This document shows positions 57,025 to 64,000 of a DNA stretch of 64,000 nucleotides, piece by piece. Position 1 is the stretch's first letter, and each line of letters begins with the position of its first letter. Source of the stretch: Agapanthus africanus (Eukaryota > Streptophyta > Magnoliopsida > Asparagales > Amaryllidaceae); contig JASDDO010000026.1 of the NCBI GenBank assembly GCA_030015575.1, positions 28,164,079 through 28,228,078 of the forward strand. The letters are read 5' to 3'. Under the pieces are notes generated by a model. That model worked only from the letters and a program-made list of their open reading frames with translations. It searched no databases and was not told the DNA's origin. The position numbers and the translations under genes were made by a program.

Positions 57025-57863
57025 CTAAGACATCCGCCCGCTGGATCGGTTCTCACTGGGACACCACCCTCGCCTTGGGGGAGGTCGACTGCTTCGGCCT
57101 CGGGCAGTCGACCCTGTGTCATCGTGTGGGCACAGGCCAATCTCTTCCTCCGGTGGCCCGACAAATACGTACTTCTCCTTCCATTCATGGATAAAAGAAG
57201 GGACGACCACTACCCCCGACCCGGCCGTCCCGCCCTTACATTTTTTAAACGAAAAGTATACCCAGCTCAGCTCCTCCTTACTTGTACTGGGGTTATTTTT
57301 GTAACAAAGGAAAAACACGAGGAGGGTCAAACTGAAGGGGATCTGATCTAATTTCAATCGGACCAGAAACCCGAGGAGGATTCTCCATGAGTTCAGCGCT
57401 AGCTGGCCCGGGACAAGATTGAAGCAATGAAGTACAACACAAACCTCGGGTGAGAAGGGCAGATGCATTCTTGCCCAGAATGCTTCCAGATACAGGGTAA
57501 CCTCCCTGCCCCGCACCTAATCTGCATGCTCACCCTCCCTAGCCAAATGAAGGGAATAATTAGAAGAAGGAATATGGAATCAAGTCTGGATATCGGAAAG
57601 CTCGACCATGCGATTCAAGACAGAGGGCGCATCGTGGGTATTCCTGATGCGCACCTTGGGAACCCTTGTCACCGCCCGACGGTGAGTGACAAGAGCAGCC
57701 TGACTCTCGGGGGCGAGCCTGACACAGAAGACGCGGAAGAAGAAACCTCTCGGCTATCCGAAGCCGAGGAGAAGGAGGACCCATTGGACTTGGCCCTAGA
57801 AACTAAGGCCTTATCGCCCGACTCTACCCCTACTACATCTATAGACACCTCGGAGGAAGACAT
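57025..57863 (-). pseudogene. Antisense gene 2 of element 1: N-terminus and 'gypsy-type transposase' domain
   Basis: The start ATG is at 57,861-57,863 ('MSSSEVSIDVVGVESGDKAL'), aligned with the start of the same gene in element C (12,790). The domain 'GREVTLYLEAFWARMHLPFS' and 'LVPGQLALNSWRILLGFLVR' with 'FVGPPEEEIG' lies at 57,516-57,025. This block belongs to the plant family annotated as putative gypsy-type transposase; despite that name no transposase chemistry is known for it. The frames of the two parts differ, and stops lie between 57,520 and 57,660, so this portion is decayed here. It continues into the exons at 56,974-55,718. Confidence 0.65.
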
Positions 57864-57998
57864 CTCACCTGATTCAAAGAAAAGGACTCGCCGAGGAAAA
57901 ATAAACGGATGATCCGATCTATGCGGAGGAGATCCGAGCAATCTTCAAGCAGCAGAAGGGAATTAAGGCAAAGTGTTTGCCCTAGGATGGTCCTCTCC

Positions 57999-58007
57999 TA
58001 TTTATAC
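57999..58007 (-). promoter_or_regulatory. TATA box for antisense gene 2
   Basis: The minus strand reads GGGGTGTATAAATAGGAGAGG, with GTATAAATA at 57,999-58,007. This is about 140 bases upstream of the ATG at 57,863. The corresponding site in element C reads GCATAAATCG (about 12,925), at about the same distance from its ATG (12,790). Confidence 0.55.
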
Positions 58008-58434
58008 ACCCCAAAAAGAACATCCTACGGTCCAGATCGATTCCAGCCAAAACGAAACGTCGCGCCTAGCGGCAGTCGAAGCTCCACGTAGCGGTCGACC
58101 ATTGGGGACGTCTTTTCGATTGCGGGAGTCAAAGACAGCCTGTCTCGCCTGTCAACCGACGTCCGACACGTGGCCCGTACCCCAACTGATGATCGACTGA
58201 AACAACACTCTCTCTTTAAAGCGCCATCATTTCACTGATCCGCTGACGCCATCGAGGATACGCGCGAAAATTTAGACGCACGACGAGACGACACATGGGC
58301 CCAAAGATCGAAACGACGCAACCACCAAACGCTATGCCGTTCCCGAGAAATCCACATTATGATTCTCGGCACTAAACTGAGCAGAAGAAAAACCAAGCAG
58401 GCCACTCTCGACCCGAGCTATGAATAGGTCGAAA
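58008..58434. other. Upstream region of antisense gene 2 / sense 3' UTR
   Basis: This non-coding stretch between the antisense TATA box and the polypurine tract contains a GACACGTGGCCC G-box-like site (near 58,156). The matching region of element C is 12,930-13,287. Confidence 0.45.
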
Positions 58435-58447
58435 CGAGAGTGGGGGC
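58435..58447 (+). other. Polypurine tract of element 1
   Basis: CGAGAGTGGGGG lies immediately before the 3' LTR start, three to four bases from TGATGATGCTC. Confidence 0.75.
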
Positions 58448-58450
58448 TAA

Positions 58451-59252
58451 TGATGATGCTCTCAAGTGGTATCTCCTCAGATTACGACACGTGGCGGATG
58501 ACGCGTCCTGAAGGCTACGCATGTGAAATAAATGAGATGCATTAGGGGCCTGCCTCGGGACCTCATCCCCGAGGACGCATCCGACCTTTCGGAAACCTCC
58601 CTGAGTGCTTTCCACATTTACATAGTAAACAGCCAACAGCTCGCCTCCGAGCAGTCCAGTGAGCTTCCTTGGTCTCCTTGCTCGTCTCCGAGCCATCTGA
58701 CAGGCCGAGCTTCCTTGGCCTCCCTGCACGTCTCCGAGCATCCTAACATGCCGAGCTTCCTCGGCTTCCCCGATCAACTAAGGGCGCAGAACCCAAGCGC
58801 CCCCGCAACGGCTCCGTGTATCTCGCCAGGGCGAGATATCCACCTCCTCACGTTCCGCGTCCTACGCTAGCGCGTTCTCCCATTAATGGGCATATCCCAC
58901 CATTAATGCGAGGATAAAGCAGGGGTGTAATTGATGGCGGTGATCTCGCGTCTGCTCGCTTCACGGGACCACTATATAAACCCCTCTCTCAGACGACTCA
59001 AATAACTCGAACTGAACCCAATAGGTCGCTACGCTGCTCATACTCCCCGGTACTAACTTGATCGTCCAAGGGTCCTACGGTGGTCTCCCACCCCAGGACT
59101 TTCCTTGCAGGTAGTTCGGCCTCAACAACTTCAAACAACCCATTGAGATCCACACGCTCAACAACCCCCAAAGCAAATCTCAGCCGCTAAAAACCGCTCG
59201 CTACCAGATCGACGGAGAACAACATCCGAGAGGGAGATCACAGCCTCCATCA
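58451..59252 (+). mobile_element. 3' LTR of element 1 (802 bp, intact)
   Basis: It runs TGATGATGCTCTCAAGTGG...CCTCCATCA with the TATA box TATATAAA at 58,973-58,980. It matches the split 5' LTR closely except for one missing CGAGC subrepeat and scattered substitutions. It is followed by the CAAAT target duplication. Confidence 0.92.
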
Positions 59253-59257
59253 CAAAT

Positions 59258-60057
59258 CAATCATCTCCATAACCTTGAAGTTCTTATGTGATGAAAGCGA
59301 CTTCAAAAGATTGAATTAGAAAGGGGGAAAATAAAATGGAAGTGTACAGAAATATGTTAAAAGAGAAGGATTTTGGACTCTACTATCTTATGGATATGAT
59401 TAATTAAGTAGCTAGAATATATTTCAAAGAAATTTCCAAGGCGTGCAATTAGAGTTGGAGGTAGGTATAGGTCAAAATATTTCCAAAGTGGCTTCTCCTC
59501 TCGATGACCAAGAAGTTGTTTTGGTTGAATTGTCATGGTGATCCAAGCATGGCCAATCAAGAGGGGTGAAAGCAAGAAATATGATAAAGCTAATGAGGTC
59601 TTCATAAATAACATTTCACCAACATTATAAAATTAACATTTAATGTTTTCCTAATCTTTCACCTCTTTCCATAGTCACCGGCCGCTTCGCCAGCTGAGGA
59701 TAAACCAAGAAATATTTGGTCGAGTCGGTTTGCACAGGTTCCATAAAGCACAAGAAGTACATCAATTTGAAAAATAATAAAAATATATATAACAACTAGC
59801 AGCTGAAGGATTAAATTACATTCAAGTAACATACGTGCTACGAGAAATCTAAACAAAATTACGCAGCCGGAAACGATATTCCTCATTGTTTTTCTAAATT
59901 AGATGTAAAAAAATAATTCATGTAATCGTTTCTATGAGTTTGGATTCAAGGATCATTGTTGTTAAATTACAAAAAGAATATGAAAATTATAACATGTCAA
60001 AACCTGAGATGTGGCATGGTTCCATAATCTTGGAGAAAAGAGCTTGCATTTTATTGG
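59258..60057. other. AT-rich intergenic, no gene seen
   Basis: Short ORFs have no recognisable content, and no inverted or tandem repeats stand out. It separates two Tat elements. Confidence 0.5.
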
Positions 60058-60845
60058 TGATAAGCCTTATAAACGAGTATTCCGCATATCACGACACGTG
60101 GCGGATGACGTGTCATCCACATAAGCTCGCTAGACTCCTGAGGGTTATGGAGCTAGAGTAAGTATGATGCATTGAGGACATTCTTCGGCACCTCGTCTCC
60201 GAGGTTGCATCCGACCTTTTGGAGTCCTCTCCGGAGTACCTTCCCTATTCGCCTAGCAACCAGCCGACAGCTCGCCTCCGAGCAATCCTACAGCTGAGCT
60301 TCCTCGGCCTCCGAGCTATCCACCGAGCTGAGCTTCCTCGGCTTTCCTGTTCAACCGAGAGCACGAAACCCAAGTGCTCCCATAACGGCTCCGTGTATCT
60401 CGCCACGACGAGATCTCTGCCGCTCCACGACCCGCATCTCGCGCTAGCGTATCTCGTCATTAATGAGCGCATCCCGCCATTAATAGGCGTGTCCCGCCAT
60501 CGACGTGAACATGACGCGGAGGCATAACGGACGGCAAGAATCTCACACCAGTTCACCTCATTCAACAACTATATAAACCCCCTCCATCAGACGACTCAAG
60601 TAAGTCGAATTCATTACAATACGCCGCTACGCTGCCATTATTCCCCGGTACTTACTTGATCGTCGGAGGGTCCTACGGTGGTTTTCCACCCCGGGACTTC
60701 CCTTGCAGGTAGCTCGGCATCAACAGTATCCAACAACCCATTAAGATCTACACGTTCAATTCTCACTCTCAATCACAACCATTCAGAATCGCTTGCAATA
60801 AGATTGACGGAGGACAACATCTGAGGAAGATTCTGACCTCCATCA
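60058..60845 (+). mobile_element. 5' LTR of element 2 (788 bp)
   Basis: It starts TGATAAGCCTTATAAACGAG and ends CCTCCATCA. A TATA box TATATAAA lies at 60,570-60,577, and TTGATCGTCGGAGGGTCC near 60,656 as in the sister LTRs. The next bases GTTGACGCCGTCTGTGGGA are the primer binding site, with one change (GACGCC for GGCGCC). Confidence 0.88.
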
Positions 60846-60910
60846 GTTGACGCCGTCTGTGGGAAGCTTTCTCCTCCACCCAAAAAAGTTGATCTTCCGC
60901 CTCTGATTCA

Positions 60911-62121
60911 ATGACAAGCGACAACCGTGACGATCCCAGCACGATCCGTCCCGTCTTCCACAACGAGAGCGAAAATGGCCCTACTCCCTCCTAACATCAT
61001 CAACGCCTTATCCGATCGAATCGATAGGCGCACGGTGATGGTTGATGCACTCGCCCGCGTCCAAGTGGCCGGCCATACCCTCCAGACCGCAGCATCCCCT
61101 CCCCGGGGTGATGACGTGCGCAGGGAAACGGAAGGGCACACCCAGGCTCTTAACCTCGCTCGCGCTCATCTTGATGTGGCCGAACACCGGCGTGCCAGTT
61201 CCGACAATCATAGCCTGCATCTGGGGAATGATTCCATGACCCATTGGGCACCGAATAGCTCAACATCCCGATCTCACGGGAGACCGGATTATCACTTCAA
61301 CGCGCGTCGCGCTTTCTTGCCCCTGAAGAAGTGTCAGTCAAATCGCGGCTAAACCCGCGACGCCACTTCTGTCAAGGTCACGCGTATGGCTAGTGCCAAG
61401 GCTATCCACGATGGGTCCGCCCTGAAGATTTAAGGAACATGATAGAGCGTAGTCGAAGCCGCTCCATCGCGCAAGCCAAGAGCAGAGGTAGCAGGCGCTT
61501 CGACTGTGAAGGTTCTTCGGGGTACCAACAACGAATAGAGTCCCTCGAAAGGAAAATCGAAGACATACGACAGGATGATTGTACGGCTGGAGAAGGCGTG
61601 AGTACTCTGCTAACTCACTCATAAGGCCATTTACCGAACAGCTACTAGATGAGCGTGTCTCGTCTAGGAACAAACCGCCCAAAGTGGCCCTCTTCAACGG
61701 GAAGTCCAACCCGAAGGACCACTTGGATGCATTTACAGCAGGCATGAGTTTCCAAGACAACTCAGACGCGGCTCAATACCGAGCCTTCCCTACCATCCTC
61801 ATCCGAGCTGGCCGAGATTGGTTCCGCGGGCTCGTGCCGCGCTCGATCTCAACTTTTGACGAGCTGGCGACCCAATTCCTCGGTCATTTCGTCGGTAACC
61901 GTCGGCAGAAAAATACGGTCGACTATCTGTTCACCATCAAGAGCGGAGACAAGGAATCCTTTAAGGGGTACGTTATCCGCTTCTACAATGCCCTTCTAGA
62001 GGTTCCCGAGTATCGCGACGAAACGGTTGTCACCGCCATGGGGTCAGGTCTTATGCACAAAGAGTGGCTTCGCTCTTTTGCATTAGCGCAACCTAGGACC
62101 ATGGCCGAAGTAAAAGCATAG
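60911..62121 (+). pseudogene. gag of element 2, frameshifted
   Basis: ATG at 60,911 ('MTSDNRDD') matches the gag start of element 1, but the frame changes within about 30 codons (the main N-terminal frame is 60,927-61,352). The core 'HLDAFTAGMSFQDNSD', 'RAGRDWFRGLVPRSISTFDE' and 'FLGHFVGNRRQKNTVDY' is read from 61,579 to a TAG at 62,119-62,121. At that place element 1 has TGG (Trp), so the stop is a G-to-A change. Confidence 0.85.
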
Positions 62122-62964
62122 ACCGAGCGAGAGATTCAACTCGAGTCGAAGGTGAACGCCAACCTGTCCCGGGGTGATCAAGCAGACCGAAAAAACGGTA
62201 CAGAGAGGACAAAAGGAAAGCCGACCGTCCAAAACTTTATTCCCCGAGATTCCATAAGTACACTCCTCTGAACATCTTCCAGACAGAACTGCTAGAGGAG
62301 GCTAAAGGCGGGAGGTTTTTCAGGCTCCCGCCTGCAACCCAAAGGGCGGGTAAGCGGCTCCGAGGCCTGTTTTGGGCTTACCACAGGTCGCAGGGGCACC
62401 CGTCATAGAGTTGTAAGCAACTCTATGACTATATTGAGAAACTGATCCGCTCTGGCCACCTGGCGAAATACCTAGCGAAACAAGAGCAAAAAGACCACCC
62501 CGTCCCGGGGAGTTAACAATCGGACAGATCATGGTCATTTCAACGCATCTAACTCTGGACACTGAGGGGGCCACCGCCCCGTAACAGTCATGGACATAAG
62601 TGATTCACCCCATAAGAAGCACAGGAAGGATGACCCGATCACCTTCATCGATGAAGCCCTCCACGGCATATCACTTCCACACAATGACCCTCTTGTGATA
62701 GCATCCCGAGTTCACCGTTACGAGGCCTGGAGAATATTGGTCGATTCAGGAAGCTCAGCGGATATCCTGTTCTACGACTATTTCCAACGTATGGGATTAG
62801 GTCCCTCCGATCTCCAACCGACCTCTCATATCCTCTCCGGGTTCACCAACTATTCCATCCCGGCCGAGAGTTCGATCACCCTCCTCCTCAACATTAGGGA
62901 TGCTGGCAAAAACGCAAACCATATCGGTAAACTTCCTTATTGCCAAGATTCTGTCGTCCTATAA
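62122..62964 (+). pseudogene. gag C-terminus and aspartic protease of element 2
   Basis: A degraded finger region lies near 62,370-62,440 ('HRSQGHPS' then TAG). The protease is read at 62,590-62,964 with 'ILVDSGSSADILFYDY' (DSGSS active site). It shifts frame near 62,910, where the coding sequence continues in the next frame. Confidence 0.8.
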
Positions 62965-63868
62965 CATCCTCCTGAGACGCCTCACCTTAAACGCCTTTCG
63001 GGCTCAGATCTTTACTTACCATCTTGCGCTCGAATTCCCTTTAGATAACGGGGCGATAGGCCGCGCCTATAGAGACCAGCAAACTGCCAGGATCTGCCTT
63101 GCCTCAACATCTCCTGCCGGGGAGCAGGGTGACGATTCAGAAGATACACATGATCCCCAGGGCACCTTGGACACACGCGACGACCGAAAGGAAATCCGCG
63201 GCGCACCGGTGGAAGCGTTAGCGGAAGTTTCCCTCATAGAAGGGATCAACGGGCGGACTGTCCAGATCAGCTCTATCTTGACAGGGAGCGTCCATGAAGA
63301 CCTGATCCGGTTCCTCCAGAACAACTTGGATGTGTTCGCCTGCACGCCGGATAACATTCCAGGAACTGATCCCAAGGTGATCTCCCACAAGCTCGGGGTC
63401 GTCCCGAAAGCCAAGCTAATCCGACAAAAGAAGAGAGGTTTTGCACCAATAAAACAAAGAGCGATAGAGGAGGAAGTGGACCGATTGCTCGCTGCCCACT
63501 TCATTAAGAACCTGGACTACTCGAATTGGCTGGCGAACGTGGTTATGGTCAAGAAAGCGAACGGGAAATGGCGCATGTGCGTCGATTTCACGGACCTGAA
63601 CAAGGCTTGCCTCAAAGACAACTACCCGCTTCCTCGGATAGATCAGCTAGTAGACAGCTCAGCCGGTCATGAATTACTAAGCTTCATGGACGTCTTCTCC
63701 GGTTATAATCAGATCCGAATGAACCTGGCCGACGAAGAGATGACAACCTTTACCACGGATCGGGGAGTATATTGCTACAGGGTAATGCCCTTCGGACTCA
63801 AGAACGCCGGAGCCACGTACCAGCGACTGGTTAACAAACTATTCAGACCACAAATTGGGAAAACATAG
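62900..63868 (+). pseudogene. Protease end and reverse transcriptase of element 2, truncated before YVDD
   Basis: The frame includes 'SSYNILLRRLTLNAFRAQIF', then 'VDRLLAAHFIKNLDYSNWL', 'MCVDFTDLNKACLKDNYPLP' and 'FMDVFSGYNQIRMNLADEEM', and ends '..LVNKLFRPQIGKT' at the stop. The catalytic YVDD that follows within ten residues in element 1 is missing, because the sequence jumps to the 3' tandem array. Confidence 0.85.
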
Positions 63869-64000
63869 AATCTGGGAAGCCCTCATCAAGAGGTGGCCGA
63901 GTAGTTTCATGCTCGGCTCATCCGCTAAAGGCAGCTTCCTGCCCTGCTACTCTGCGGATCTAAAGCCCTCGCCAAGAAGCGGCCGAGTAGTTTCCTGCTC
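63869..64000. repeat. 86-bp tandem array of element 2 (start)
   Basis: GCCCTCAT at 63,879 and GCCCTCGC at 63,965 are 86 bp apart. The units match those at 54,525-55,660. The array continues past the window end. Confidence 0.85.

Larger units (their letters stand above)
42688..59252 (+). mobile_element. Complete Tat-clade Ty3/gypsy retrotransposon (element 1)
   Basis: LTRs begin TGAT(A/G)A(G/T)GCTC(A/T)CAAGTGG and end CCTCCATCA. CAAAT precedes the 5' LTR (42,683-42,687) and follows the 3' LTR (59,253-59,257), a 5-bp target duplication. Inside, in order, are the primer binding site, gag-protease, RT-RNase H, aRNH-integrase, an antisense ORF, an 86-87-bp tandem array, a spliced antisense gene, the polypurine tract and the 3' LTR. 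The total is 16.6 kb, of which 4.4 kb is a nested solo LTR. Coding frames contain several stops and shifts, so it is not autonomous now. Confidence 0.92.
60058..64000 (+). mobile_element. Second Tat element of the same family (element 2), decayed, runs off the window
   Basis: It has the same order of LTR, primer binding site, gag, protease and RT as element 1, with many shared residues. It is interrupted by several stops and shifts. At about 63,868 the RT coding sequence passes directly into the 86-bp array found in the 3' region of element 1. RNase H, aRNH, integrase and antisense ORF 1 are therefore missing. The 3' end lies beyond the window. Confidence 0.85.

Overview
The window is plant nuclear DNA. 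It has one host gene with plant GT-AG introns, densely packed and mostly decayed plant LTR retrotransposons, an endogenous pararetrovirus (family Caulimoviridae) and AT-rich satellite-like repeats. The host gene starts very GC-rich and becomes AT-richer toward its 3' end. That gradient is typical of monocots, so I lean weakly towards a monocot. No tRNA, rRNA, CRISPR array or bacterial-type operon was seen.

Left block (1-14,043): three nested retroelements. The outermost (C, plus strand) shows only its 3' end: a decayed antisense gene (about 12,244-12,790) and a 3' LTR (13,303-14,043). Inside it sits element B on the minus strand: LTR 10,111 to about 12,088, primer binding site 10,088-10,105, then gag/RT/RNase H/archaeal-type RNase H/integrase remnants down to 5,822, a long repeat-filled 3' region with a 170-bp array, and a coiled-coil antisense ORF (1,507-2,145). 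That ORF is cut by the 3' end of a long Tekay-like LTR (1-1,505). Archaeal-type RNase H plus antisense genes place B and C in the Tat clade of Ty3/gypsy.

Host block (14,044-24,164): a terminal-inverted-repeat element (15,258-16,050), a solo Tat LTR (16,438-17,244), and a three-exon class II trehalose-phosphate synthase-like gene (19,218-22,418). The conserved start codon of this gene reads ATT instead of ATG. A 12-codon uORF and a 3' hairpin accompany it.

Satellite/virus block (24,165-36,805): an AT-rich degenerate tandem array occurs in three copies, one of them inverted. A 7.35-kb caulimovirid copy lies between the inverted copy and a direct copy. It carries a truncated movement-protein ORF, an uninterrupted 1,454-codon coat/protease/RT/RNase H polyprotein, a third ORF with two stops, and a 35S-like promoter and poly(A) region. 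It has no integrase and no LTRs.

Right block (36,806-64,000): fragments of Tekay-like long LTRs, a 382-bp near-perfect palindromic element (40,647-41,028), and a complete Tat element, element 1 (42,688-59,252), with a CAAAT target duplication on both sides. Its 5' LTR is split by a 4.4-kb solo Tekay-like LTR. It carries gag-protease, RT, RNase H, archaeal RNase H and integrase in broken frames, then two antisense transcription units, each with its own TATA box, and a 13-unit 86-87-bp tandem array. A second, more decayed copy (element 2, 60,058-64,000) is deleted from mid-RT directly into the same array.

The most interesting themes are the antisense genes of the Tat elements, the nucleosome-sized and half-nucleosome-sized arrays in their 3' regions, the virus boxed in by inverted satellite arms, and the lost start codon of the only host gene. 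Family names come from recognising motifs by eye; no database search was possible.
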